Of a stretch of DNA of 64,000 bases, positions 8,854 to 16,779 are shown one piece after another. Made by a program: the position numbers and the translations under genes. The stretch is from Amycolatopsis pithecellobii (GTDB taxonomy: Bacteria; Actinomycetota; Actinomycetes; Mycobacteriales; Pseudonocardiaceae): positions 1 through 64,000 of the forward strand of contig NZ_WMBA01000027.1 of assembly GCF_009707865.1 (NCBI RefSeq), read 5' to 3'. How positions within the stretch are numbered: position 1 is the stretch's first letter; each line of letters starts with the position of its first letter. The notes beneath the pieces were generated by a model. That model worked only from the letters and a program-made list of their open reading frames with translations. It had not been told where the DNA came from and searched no databases.

Positions 8854-9977
8854 CGTGCCACCCCCAGCGCACGCAGCAGGGTACCGAATTTGGCCTCGGT
8901 CTCGGCCAGCTCACCGTCCGCAGTGGACTCCGCCACCACGCCCGCGCCCGCGAACAGCCGCAGGGCATCGCCCTTGACCTCGGCACAACGGATCGCGAGC
9001 GCCCACTCCCCGTCACCGCGCGTGTCGGTCCAGCCGACCATTCCCGAATAGAACCCCCGGTCGACCGTCTCGAGCTCCCCGATCACCGCCCGGGCGAGCG
9101 TGGTCGGGTGGCCGCAGACGGCCGGTGTCGGATGCAGTGCCTGCGCGAGGTCGAGCGCCGTCAACCCGTCCCGCGGAGTGCCGGTGATCCGGGTGGACAG
9201 ATGCCACATCGCGCCCGTCCGCATCAGCTCGGGCTCGGCCGGGACGTCCAGGCTCCGGCACAGCGGGCCGAGCACGTCGGCGACCGCGTCGACGACCACC
9301 TTGTGCTCACGCCGGTCCTTGGCCGAGCGCAGCAGCTCGGTGGCGTTTCGCCCGTCGCGCCCGGGATGGGGATCGCGAGGCGCCGATCCCGCGAGCGGGT
9401 TGGCCACCATCGTCCCGTTTCGCTGCGACACGAGTAGCTCCGGGCTGGCTCCGACCATCGTCCGGTCACCGAGGTCGGCGGCGTAGATGTAGGCGTACGG
9501 GTCGCCTGCGGCCAGCGCGGCGAGCAACCCGGCGACCGGAATCACCCGGTCCGCGGTCAGATCGGCGGAGCGGGCGAGCACCACCTTGTCCAGCTCGCCC
9601 TCCGCCATCCGCCGGAGCGCGCTGGAGACGGCGGCCCGGTACCCGTCCGCATTGTCCTCGCCACGAGACCACCGGATCCCGTCCAGCGCGGCCGGCCGGG
9701 GGAATCCGGCCGCGCCGGCGGGTTCGGCGCGGCGGACGGCGGCGGACACGCCCAGCCGCGCCGGACCGGTGCGGTCGAAGGGAAGTACGCCCACGAGCAC
9801 CGCGTCGGGGCCGGCGACGGCGAGTGCGGCCAGCGCCGCGTCCGCGGAGGCCAGCTCGTAGCCGGGATCGTCCGCCAGCAGCACGCCGCGCGGCGACGAC
9901 AGGAAGAAGGATTCCGGCCGGTAGTCCCGCAACAGCGTCGTCGCGAGGTCCAGCCGCGGTGTTCGTGCACCCAGCAA
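8850..9977 (-). CDS. dhbC: Isochorismate synthase (DhbC/EntC family)
   Basis: Chorismate-utilising enzyme that converts chorismate to isochorismate, the first committed step of dihydroxybenzoate synthesis. The C-terminal chorismate-binding domain shows ELDKVVLARSADL, the YAYIYAADLGDRTMVGASPELLV segment, NPLAGSAPR, the LHPTPAVCGHP loop and the FYSGMVGW segment, all characteristic of isochorismate synthases. The 375-residue length matches DhbC/EntC. The start is TTG at 9977: AAGGA lies 7 nt upstream and no ATG or GTG fits as well. It follows the dehydrogenase gene by 36 nt and overlaps the isochorismatase by 4 nt. Confidence 0.93.
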   Translation of the reverse strand: MLGARTPRLDLATTLLRDYRPESFFLSSPRGVLLADDPGYELASADAALAALAVAGPDAVLVGVLPFDRTGPARLGVSAAVRRAEPAGAAGFPRPAALDGIRWSRGEDNADGYRAAVSSALRRMAEGELDKVVLARSADLTADRVIPVAGLLAALAAGDPYAYIYAADLGDRTMVGASPELLVSQRNGTMVANPLAGSAPRDPHPGRDGRNATELLRSAKDRREHKVVVDAVADVLGPLCRSLDVPAEPELMRTGAMWHLSTRITGTPRDGLTALDLAQALHPTPAVCGHPTTLARAVIGELETVDRGFYSGMVGWTDTRGDGEWALAIRCAEVKGDALRLFAGAGVVAESTADGELAETEAKFGTLLRALGVAR

Positions 9978-10013
9978 AATTCGTTCCTTTTCGTTGCGCG
10001 AGGCGGAAAGCGG

Positions 10014-10778
10014 TCAGGCGCGCAGGGTCGCCCCGCCGTCGACGTAGAGGTCATGCATGGTGATGTGCCTGGCGCGATCGGACACGAGGAAGAGCACCGC
10101 CTCGGCGATGTCCACGGGCTCGGCGAGCCGGCCGAGCGGGATGCCCACCCGGTACTCCTCGGGAACCCCTTCGATGACCCGCCGGGCACCGTCCTCGTCC
10201 CACAGCGCGCGTTGCATGTCGGTGTCGGTCGAGCCGGGAGAGACGATGTTGCAGCGGACACCGTGCTCGGCCAGCTCCAGTCCCAGGCACCGGACGAACA
10301 TCGTCGAAGCCGCCTTGGCCGCGGCGTAGGCCGCCATACCCCGGCGGGGTACCCCCGCGGCGTTCGACCCGATCAGCACGATGTTGCCCTTGCCCCGGGC
10401 CGACATCCGCCCGGCGACGGCGCGGCAGAGCCGGAACACAGCGGTCGTGTTGACCGCGAAGGTCGCCGTCCAGTCCTCATCGGAAATGTCGGTCACCAGC
10501 CCCGGCCGGAGAATTCCCGCGACATTTACCAGAGTGTTCACCGGCCCCAGTTCCCGTTCCACCCGCGCGACCAGATCATCGGCCGCGTCTGCCGCCGCGA
10601 CGTCCGCCGGATACGCGTGCACGTGCGGACCGGCCGTGTCCGCGAGCTCCTCCGCCCGCATATCGACGGCGGCAACCACGACGCCGTTTTCGGCCAGGAC
10701 ACGGGAAACCGCGGCACCGATACCGCGAGCCGCACCCGTGACCAGCGCCACACCGGCATTGTCGAGATCAGTTCCCAT
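10014..10778 (-). CDS. dhbA: 2,3-dihydro-2,3-dihydroxybenzoate dehydrogenase (SDR, DhbA/EntA type)
   Basis: Short-chain dehydrogenase expected to oxidise the isochorismatase product with NAD+ to 2,3-dihydroxybenzoate. It has 254 residues. The cofactor loop TGAARGIG is at 14-21, NVAG at 85-88, the catalytic serine at 138 and YAAAK at 151-155 (Tyr151, Lys155). The assignment to DhbA and not a generic SDR rests on its place as first gene of an operon with isochorismate synthase and isochorismatase. The ATG at 10778 is within the less GC-rich leader 10779-10870. I found no recognisable iron box (IdeR/DmdR type) in that leader, so iron control is unproven. Confidence 0.88.
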   Translation of the reverse strand: MGTDLDNAGVALVTGAARGIGAAVSRVLAENGVVVAAVDMRAEELADTAGPHVHAYPADVAAADAADDLVARVERELGPVNTLVNVAGILRPGLVTDISDEDWTATFAVNTTAVFRLCRAVAGRMSARGKGNIVLIGSNAAGVPRRGMAAYAAAKAASTMFVRCLGLELAEHGVRCNIVSPGSTDTDMQRALWDEDGARRVIEGVPEEYRVGIPLGRLAEPVDIAEAVLFLVSDRARHITMHDLYVDGGATLRA

Positions 10779-10919
10779 ACCAGGCCCCGGTTTAAGACAT
10801 ATGAACGAATAACCCCTGTTGTTGGAAAATCTTATCCGGGACGGGTAATCGCACTCCACCGAAACGACAGGTGCTTGATGATGATTTGAGATTTGCCCGC
10901 GGTGGCACCGGACTCGAGG

Positions 10920-10933
10920 CGGGGCTTGCCCCG
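10920..10933 (-). terminator. Short GC hairpin downstream of the 10975-11298 gene
   Basis: CGGGGC and GCCCCG form a perfect 6-bp inverted repeat separated by only TT, so a real hairpin would open to a four-base loop. It lies 41 nt past the stop of the minus-strand hypothetical gene and ahead of dhbA. No T-run follows. It could be a weak terminator insulating the dhb operon from the upstream gene. Confidence 0.3.
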
Positions 10934-10974
10934 TGCGAGAGTGCGCCGGGGTGCTCAGGAACCGGGTTTCCGGG

Positions 10975-11298
10975 CTAGCGGCCGGCCATCCGGTGCCGGT
11001 GCGCGGGACCGATCTTGACCGCGCCGACCGTCCTCGCGTCCCACTCGGCCGGTTCCAGGTCCTCGACCGCCTCGATGAGGGCCGCGCCGGTGTCCGCACC
11101 GGGCACGATCACGTCGCCCAGTGCGCCGTCCGCACCGATGAGCACGACCCGTGCCCCCGCCCGGCCGATGGTCTCCACCACGCCCTTGGCCGGCTTGCCG
11201 TGCTCGGCAACGAACCTGCGCGCCGCCGCCAGCTGGCGGGCGGTCGGAGCCGGAGTCTTCTCATCCTGTTCGGCCACACCAGGAATGTACAACGGCAC
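10975..11298 (-). CDS. Small actinobacterial protein of unknown function
   Basis: I do not recognise a family with a known role. The frame encodes 107 residues from GTG 11298, or 100 from GTG 11277 (VAEQDEKT). It has an Ala/Arg-rich helical N-terminal third ([15 protein letters not shown]), then [20 protein letters not shown], which looks like alternating strands with a small alpha/beta character. There is no signal peptide or membrane segment. Composition and codon use match the surroundings, which supports a real gene. It is divergent from the quinone oxidoreductase gene (about 70 nt between starts). The sequence gives no clue to function. Confidence 0.7.
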   Translation of the reverse strand: MPLYIPGVAEQDEKTPAPTARQLAAARRFVAEHGKPAKGVVETIGRAGARVVLIGADGALGDVIVPGADTGAALIEAVEDLEPAEWDARTVGAVKIGPAHRHRMAGR

Positions 11299-11369
11299 GA
11301 ATCATCTCCGCAGGGCCGGTGTGCGGTGCCTAAGGTAAGGGCACCAGCACTGACCAGCAGGAGGACCTC

Positions 11370-12341
11370 ATGCCCAGCGCAGTACAGATCCGGCGGACCG
11401 GCGGCCCCGAGGTACTGGAACTCACCGGGGTCACCATCGGCGATCCCGGACCCGGCCAGCTGCTCGTGGACGTCGCGGCGGCCGGGGTGAACTACCTGGA
11501 CACCTACCAGCGCAGCGGCCTCTACTCCATCGAGCTGCCGGCGGTGCTGGGCCTGGAAGGCGCCGGCAGGGTCGTGTCGGTCGGCAAGGGCGTGACACAG
11601 TTCAGGCCGGGCGACCGGGTCGCCTGGCAAAACGCGTTCGGCAGCTACGCCACCCAGGCCCTGGTGCCCGAGCGGGTCGCGGTAGCCGTGCCGGACGCGG
11701 TGTCCGACGAGATCGCGGCCGCCTTGCTGCTGCAGGGCATCACCGCGCACTACCTCGCGCGCTCCCTGTACCCGGTCGCCGAGGGCGACAACGTGCTGGT
11801 GCACGCGGCAGCGGGCGGAACCGGCCTGCTGCTGACCCAGCTGGTGAAGGCGCGCGGCGGCCGCGTGCTCGCCACCGTGTCGTCCGAGGAGAAGGCGAAG
11901 CTCGCCCGTGAAGCCGGGGCCGACGAGGTGATCCGCTACGACGAGGTGGATTTCGCCAAGCAGGCGCGCGAACTCACCGGCGGCGAGGGCGTGGCCGTGG
12001 TGTACGACGGGGTCGGCAAGAACACGTTCGACGGCAGCCTCGCGAGCCTGCGGGTGCGGGGCACGCTCGCCCTGTTCGGGGCGGCGAGTGGTCCGGTCCC
12101 GCCATTCGACCCGCAGCGCCTCTCCGCGGGAGGCTCGCTGTTCCTGACGCGGCCGACGGCCTACGACTACATCCGCACCCGCGAAGAACTCACCTGGCGC
12201 GCCGACGAGCTGTTCCAGTCCGTTGTGGACGGTAAGCTGACCGTCCGCATCGGACACCGCTACCCGCTGGCCGAAGCCCGCCAGGCCCATGAGGACCTGC
12301 AGGCCCGCCGCACCACCGGCAAGCTTCTCCTGCTGCCCTGA
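11370..12341 (+). CDS. qor: NADPH:quinone oxidoreductase (zinc-free MDR family)
   Basis: Medium-chain reductase, 323 residues, that should transfer electrons from NADPH to quinones or other enones. The N-terminal GroES-like domain carries AAGVNYLDTYQRSGLY. The cofactor domain has HAAAGGTGLLLTQLVKARG (about 147-165), the AxxGGxG fingerprint of quinone reductases. There are no zinc-ligand cysteines. A strong GCAGGAGGA ribosome site precedes ATG 11370. A palindromic terminator follows directly. In M. tuberculosis the orthologue also sits between ctaA and a PucR-type regulator, so this gene looks ancestral to the locus while its flanking clusters look inserted. Confidence 0.93.
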   Translation: MPSAVQIRRTGGPEVLELTGVTIGDPGPGQLLVDVAAAGVNYLDTYQRSGLYSIELPAVLGLEGAGRVVSVGKGVTQFRPGDRVAWQNAFGSYATQALVPERVAVAVPDAVSDEIAAALLLQGITAHYLARSLYPVAEGDNVLVHAAAGGTGLLLTQLVKARGGRVLATVSSEEKAKLAREAGADEVIRYDEVDFAKQARELTGGEGVAVVYDGVGKNTFDGSLASLRVRGTLALFGAASGPVPPFDPQRLSAGGSLFLTRPTAYDYIRTREELTWRADELFQSVVDGKLTVRIGHRYPLAEARQAHEDLQARRTTGKLLLLP

Positions 12342-12343
12342 TA

Positions 12344-12380
12344 GAAAGCCGGGTGGCCGCCGGACGGCCACCCGGCTTCC
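12344..12380. terminator. Bidirectional hairpin terminator between qor and hpnH
   Basis: A perfect 14-bp inverted repeat pairs AAGCCGGGTGGCCG (12346-12359) with its complement at 12365-12378 around a 5-nt loop (CCGGA). It lies 2 nt after the qor stop and ends 12 nt before the hpnH stop on the other strand, so it can terminate both convergent transcripts. A-rich and T/C-rich flanks are short, as is usual in high-GC genomes. Confidence 0.85.
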
Positions 12381-12391
12381 CGTCAGTCGTG

Positions 12392-13396
12392 TTACACGCC
12401 GACGGCGGCCCGCAGGGTCTCCTTCAGCGAGCTGGTGGTCGCGATGACCGCCGTGGGCTCGTAACCGCAGTGTGCCATGCAGTTCGCGCAGCGCGGATCC
12501 TTGCCACGGCCGAACTTGTCCCAGTCCGTGTCCTCGATGAGCTCACGCCAGGTCTTGGCGTAGCCGTCGTCGAGCAGGTAGCACGGGCGCTGCCAGCCCA
12601 GCAGCGAGTACGACGGGATGCCCCACGGCGTGCACTCGAAGTCCCGCTTGCCCTCGATGAAATCGAGGAAGAGCGGCGAGTGGTTCAGCCGCCACTTCTT
12701 GCGGCGCCCGTCGGCGAACGCCTTCGAGAACAGCTCGCGCGTCTGCTGCACACCGAGGAAGTGCTCCTGGTCGGGCGCCTTCTCGTAGGCGTAGCCCGGC
12801 GAGAGCTGCATGTTGTCGACGCCGACCTCGTCGTTGAGGTAGTCGAGCACGTCGATGACGTCCTGCGGGGTGTCGGTGTTGAAGAACGTGGTGTTCGTCA
12901 TCACCCGGAAACCCTTTTCCTTGGCCAGTTTGATCGCGTCGACCGCGGCCTGGAAACCACCCTCCTTGCGCACCGAGGCGTCGTGCTTGTCCTCGAGGCC
13001 GTCGATGTGCACCATCCACGCGAAGTTACGGTGCGGCTTGAACTTGTGGATGTGCTTGGGCAGCAGCAACGCGTTCGTGCACAGGAACACGATCTTGTTG
13101 CGCTCCAGCAGGATCCGCGTGATCTCGTCGATCTGCGGGTGCATCAGCGGCTCGCCACCGGCGATGGACACCATCGGCGCGCCGCTCTCCTCCACCGCGC
13201 CGACCGCCTGCTGCACTGGCATCCGCTGCTTGAGCAGATGGGCGGGCTGCTGGATCTTGCCGCAGCCACCACACTTGAGGTTGCACGCGAACAGCGGTTC
13301 CAATTCCACCAGAACCGCGTACTTGTCCTTGCGCTGCAACTTCTGCTTCGCCAGGTACGCGCCGAGCCGGATGGACTGGCGCAACGGCATTGCCAT
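12392..13396 (-). CDS. hpnH: Adenosyl-hopane synthase, radical SAM (HpnH)
   Basis: Radical SAM enzyme that joins the 5'-deoxyadenosyl group to diploptene to make adenosylhopane, the first step of the extended hopanoid side chain. In its 334 residues the iron-sulfur motif CNLKCGGC places Cys38, Cys42 and Cys45 in CxxxCxxC spacing. VSIAGGEPLMHP is the SAM-contacting GGE motif, and a cysteine-rich C-terminal stretch (RCANCMAHCGYEP) is typical of HpnH. It is the last gene of the seven-gene hopanoid operon, 3 nt after the HpnG-IspH gene, and is followed by a strong terminator. Confidence 0.95.
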   Translation of the reverse strand: MAMPLRQSIRLGAYLAKQKLQRKDKYAVLVELEPLFACNLKCGGCGKIQQPAHLLKQRMPVQQAVGAVEESGAPMVSIAGGEPLMHPQIDEITRILLERNKIVFLCTNALLLPKHIHKFKPHRNFAWMVHIDGLEDKHDASVRKEGGFQAAVDAIKLAKEKGFRVMTNTTFFNTDTPQDVIDVLDYLNDEVGVDNMQLSPGYAYEKAPDQEHFLGVQQTRELFSKAFADGRRKKWRLNHSPLFLDFIEGKRDFECTPWGIPSYSLLGWQRPCYLLDDGYAKTWRELIEDTDWDKFGRGKDPRCANCMAHCGYEPTAVIATTSSLKETLRAAVGV

Positions 13397-13399
13397 GAT

Positions 13400-14872
13400 C
13401 TACCCCACCTCTCGAGGTAATGTGAATCGGACGTCTTCGTCGGCCACCTGGCTGTCCCGCACCGAAGTGCGGCCGAGCCCCGCCAGGCACTGGGTCAGCT
13501 CCTCCACCAGATGCGGCGGCGCGGAAGCACCCGCGGTGATCCCGATCCGCCGCGCGCCGGCAAGCCAGCGCATGTCCACTTCGGACACATCATCGATCAG
13601 GTGCGCCCGCGCCCCGCACCGTCGTGACACCTCCACCAGCCGTTTCGAGTTCGACGAGTTCGCCGACCCGAGCACGAGCACCACGTCGGCGTGTTCGGCG
13701 ACCGCTCGTACGGCACGCTGCCGGTTCGTGGTGGCGTAACAGATATCGTCGCGCCGCGGCGCGGCCATCCCCGGAAAACGCGCCCGCAGCACGGAAGCGA
13801 TCTCCTCGGCCTCGTCGACGGCCAGTGTCGTCTGCATCGCGTACGCGACCTTGCCCGCGTCGGGCACCCGCACCTGCGCGGCCACCGACGCGTCCTCCAC
13901 CACGATCACCTGCCCCGGGGCCTCCCCGACGGTCCCTTCGACCTCTTCGTGCTCGGCGTGCCCGATCAGCAGCACCGTGTCCCCGCGCGAGGAGTACCGG
14001 CGGACCTCGTTGTGCACCTTCGTGACCAGCGGACAGGTCGCGTCGATCAGCCGCAGGTCCTTCGCCGCCGCGGCCTCGCGGACGGCCGGTGCGACGCCGT
14101 GCGCCGCGAGCACCGTGGTGGCGCCCGGCGGCACCTCGTCGACCTCCTGCACGAACACCGCACCCAGCTGTTCGAGCCGGCGCACGACGTGTGCATTGTG
14201 GACGATCTGCCGCCGGACGTACACCGGGGCGCCGTACCGTTCCAATGCCCGCTCGACGATCTCGATCGCCCGGTCCACGCCCGCACAGAACGACCGCGGG
14301 CTGGCGAGCAGGATCTCGCCCGGCCCCGCGGCCGCGCACCATTCCCGCAACACCGGCGCCGCCGTGTGCAGCGAGCGCAGGCCGGTGATCCCGCGGCGCA
14401 CCGTGCCCGGCCGCAGGAGTGGATGGTCCGGAGTGTCCACAATGGCCCGGACCACGGCCAGCGGCCCTGGCACCGCGGCGAACTGGGCAGACTCCATGTC
14501 CACCGCCAGCGCCCCCCGCTCGGCGAACCGGTCGCGGTCGGCGCCGTCCACCAGCGCGTCGGACGAGGCGATCGGTCCGGTGTGGACGGTCAGGCCGGCC
14601 CGCCGCAACGCGCCCGCGAGCAACGGCGCCGATTTCAACGGCACGGGGCCGTCCGGACCATCGATCCGCGTGGCCACCACGACATCCCCGGGACGCACCC
14701 CTTCGGCGACCGCTCCCCCGATCCCGGCCACGACAACCGGGGTGCCCTCGCCGAGCCGCTCGACCGAATCCGCGGTGCGGCGCGGACCGATTCCCGTGTG
14801 CAGCACCCGGACGCCCGGCACGCGCAGCGCGGCGGCCTCCAGGTGCATGGGAGCGCAGACGACCCCGGTCAT
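13400..14872 (-). CDS. ispH: HpnG-like nucleosidase fused to IspH (HMBPP reductase)
   Basis: One unbroken 490-residue frame joins two enzymes. Residues 1 to about 183 are a purine phosphorylase/nucleosidase domain (VVVAGIGGAV, then AVDMES at 123-128), as in HpnG, which removes adenine from adenosylhopane. Residues about 186-490 are a complete IspH, which reduces HMBPP to IPP and DMAPP in the MEP pathway. The iron-sulfur cysteines are Cys196 (SPRSFCAGVDRA), Cys280 (DATCPLVTKVH) and Cys378, and the active-site residues are His226, His258, His308 and Glu310. The junction has no internal stop or convincing internal start. It overlaps the cyclase stop by 4 nt. The fusion couples precursor supply and side-chain maturation in one polypeptide. 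Confidence 0.93.
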   Translation of the reverse strand: MTGVVCAPMHLEAAALRVPGVRVLHTGIGPRRTADSVERLGEGTPVVVAGIGGAVAEGVRPGDVVVATRIDGPDGPVPLKSAPLLAGALRRAGLTVHTGPIASSDALVDGADRDRFAERGALAVDMESAQFAAVPGPLAVVRAIVDTPDHPLLRPGTVRRGITGLRSLHTAAPVLREWCAAAGPGEILLASPRSFCAGVDRAIEIVERALERYGAPVYVRRQIVHNAHVVRRLEQLGAVFVQEVDEVPPGATTVLAAHGVAPAVREAAAAKDLRLIDATCPLVTKVHNEVRRYSSRGDTVLLIGHAEHEEVEGTVGEAPGQVIVVEDASVAAQVRVPDAGKVAYAMQTTLAVDEAEEIASVLRARFPGMAAPRRDDICYATTNRQRAVRAVAEHADVVLVLGSANSSNSKRLVEVSRRCGARAHLIDDVSEVDMRWLAGARRIGITAGASAPPHLVEELTQCLAGLGRTSVRDSQVADEDVRFTLPREVG

Positions 14873-16779
14873 GCCGGGCTCTCCGGTGCCAGGTACCGCC
14901 CGAGCGCCGAGATCGGGAAGACCAGCCGGTACAGGTGGTAGTTGATGTAGAAGTCGCCGGGGAAACCGGTGCCGGTGAACTGCGGCTCGTCCCAGGTACC
15001 GTCGGCACGCTGGGTCCGCGCGAGCCAGTCCACCCCGCGCTCCACAGTGGACGATTCACGCTCGCCGGCCGCGAGCAGCGCCAGCAGCGCCCACGCGGTC
15101 TGTGACGCGGTCGAGTCGCCCTTGCCGACCCAGGCCGGGTCCCGGTAGGAGCGCAGGTCCTCACCCCAGCCACCGTCCGCGTTCTGCACCTGTTCGAGCC
15201 ACGCCACCGCCCGCCGGATCACCGGATCGGCGGGGGAAACCCCGGCCGCGACGAGCGCGGGCACAGCCGCCCCGGTGCCGTACAGGTGGTTGGCGCCCCA
15301 GCGGCCGAACCAGGATCCGTTGTCCTCCTGGGCATCCAGCAGCCAGCGCACCCCACGGCGGCACTCAGTGGTGCCCGCAAGCCCTTCCGCCGCCAGCATT
15401 TCCACCACATGCGCGGTAACGTCCGCCGAGGGCGGATCGATCACGGCACCGAAGTCGCAGAACGGCAGTTTGGTGGTGAGCTCACGCGTGTTGTCCGCGT
15501 CGAACGCGGCCCACCCACCGTCGGAGGACTGCATGCCCTGCACCCACGTGATCGCCCGCTCGACAGCGCCCTTGAGCCGTGGCCGGTCCGGGAACGCCGT
15601 GCGGCGCAAGGCAAGCACGATCTCGGCGGTGTCATCAGTGTCGGGATAGATGTCGTTGGCGAACTCGAACGCCCAGCCGCCGGGCGGGGTGGCCGGGCGC
15701 TTCACGGCCCAGTCACCCGTGACCCGGATTTCCTCGCCCAGCAACCAGTCCGCGGCCTGCACCAGTGCCGGATCGTCGGCGGGCACGTGTGCGTCGTGCA
15801 GCGCGGTCATCGCGAGCGCGGTGTCCCACACCGGGGACTGGCAGGCTTCCAGCCGCCGCACCCAGCCGTCCGGCGTCTGCTCGCGGACGATGAACCCGTC
15901 GAGGCCCTTCAACCCGGCCTTCATCGCCGGATGCTCGAAGGAGTAGCCCAGCAAATGCAGTGCCAGCAACGAATACACCCATGGCGGCTGGATACCGCCC
16001 CACGAGCCGTCCGCCTCCTGGCGGGCGAGGATCCATTCCGCGGCCTGGCGCATCGCCCACCCGCGCATCGGTTTCACCGGCAGCTTCGCGTAGGTGTGCA
16101 GCGCCTTGTCCAGGTACTCGAACGCGCCGGACCACGTCCACGGCTTGAGGTTCTTGCGCGGCCGTTTGCCGGTGCGCAGCTCGTCCACGCCGAAAGCCAA
16201 GGGACGCACCGGTTTCAGCGTGGCCACTACGGTCAACGGCACCACCGTCTGCCGGGCCCAGCAACCCCAGTCGTAGACGTTGAGCGGGAACCACGAGGGC
16301 AGGAAGATCAGCTCCGGCGGCATGTTCGGCAGCTCGTCCCACGACCACAGGCCGAACAGCGCGAGCCAGACCCGGGTGAACACCCGGCTGTTCTCCAGAC
16401 CCCCGTTGGCCAGTACGAATTCCTGCGCGGCACGCATGTGCGGTGCGGCGACCGCGTCACCGGCCAGCCGCAGCGCGACCCATGCCTCGATCGTGGTGGA
16501 CAGCTCACCCGGCCCGCCGTAGAACGTCGCCCAGGTGCCGTCTTCCCTTTGCTGCGAACGAATCCAGCGCGCGGCCTCGTCGGTTTCGGTCGCTGTGCGG
16601 ATACCGAGGAATTCCCGCAGCAGCAGATCCTCGGCGTCCATCGTGACGTTCGTTTCGAGCTCGCCCTTCCACCACCCGGCGCTTTCCTGCAGCCCCTTGA
16701 GGTGCGCGACCGCGCGCGCCAGCGTGCCGGCTGCGTCGGTCGCCTCCGCGGTCGCCGCGGGCAGTGCCGTGACGGTCAT
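14869..16779 (-). CDS. shc: Squalene-hopene cyclase
   Basis: Class II triterpene cyclase (HpnF) that protonates squalene and folds it into hopene and hopanol at the membrane surface. It has 636 residues. The catalytic acid motif DTDD is at 380-383, and several QW repeats are seen (QEADGSWGG, QSSDGGWAAF, QEDNGSWFG, QNADGGWGE, QRADGTW). The start is ATG 16779, which shares one base with the stop of the prenyl synthase gene, so translation is coupled. Upstream genes supply squalene by the hpnCDE route; the two downstream genes process the hopene side chain. Confidence 0.96.
   Translation of the reverse strand: MTVTALPAATAEATDAAGTLARAVAHLKGLQESAGWWKGELETNVTMDAEDLLLREFLGIRTATETDEAARWIRSQQREDGTWATFYGGPGELSTTIEAWVALRLAGDAVAAPHMRAAQEFVLANGGLENSRVFTRVWLALFGLWSWDELPNMPPELIFLPSWFPLNVYDWGCWARQTVVPLTVVATLKPVRPLAFGVDELRTGKRPRKNLKPWTWSGAFEYLDKALHTYAKLPVKPMRGWAMRQAAEWILARQEADGSWGGIQPPWVYSLLALHLLGYSFEHPAMKAGLKGLDGFIVREQTPDGWVRRLEACQSPVWDTALAMTALHDAHVPADDPALVQAADWLLGEEIRVTGDWAVKRPATPPGGWAFEFANDIYPDTDDTAEIVLALRRTAFPDRPRLKGAVERAITWVQGMQSSDGGWAAFDADNTRELTTKLPFCDFGAVIDPPSADVTAHVVEMLAAEGLAGTTECRRGVRWLLDAQEDNGSWFGRWGANHLYGTGAAVPALVAAGVSPADPVIRRAVAWLEQVQNADGGWGEDLRSYRDPAWVGKGDSTASQTAWALLALLAAGERESSTVERGVDWLARTQRADGTWDEPQFTGTGFPGDFYINYHLYRLVFPISALGRYLAPESPA

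Noticed and set aside
10921-10932. GGGGCTTGCCCC as a rifamycin-associated element half
   Set aside because: It only resembles half of such an inverted repeat as I remember it, it is not upstream of helD, and it is better explained as a short terminator hairpin.
12353-13420. Plus-strand frame opposite hpnH
   Set aside because: It is antisense to a well-supported radical SAM gene, has a biased composition and lies downstream of a strong terminator.
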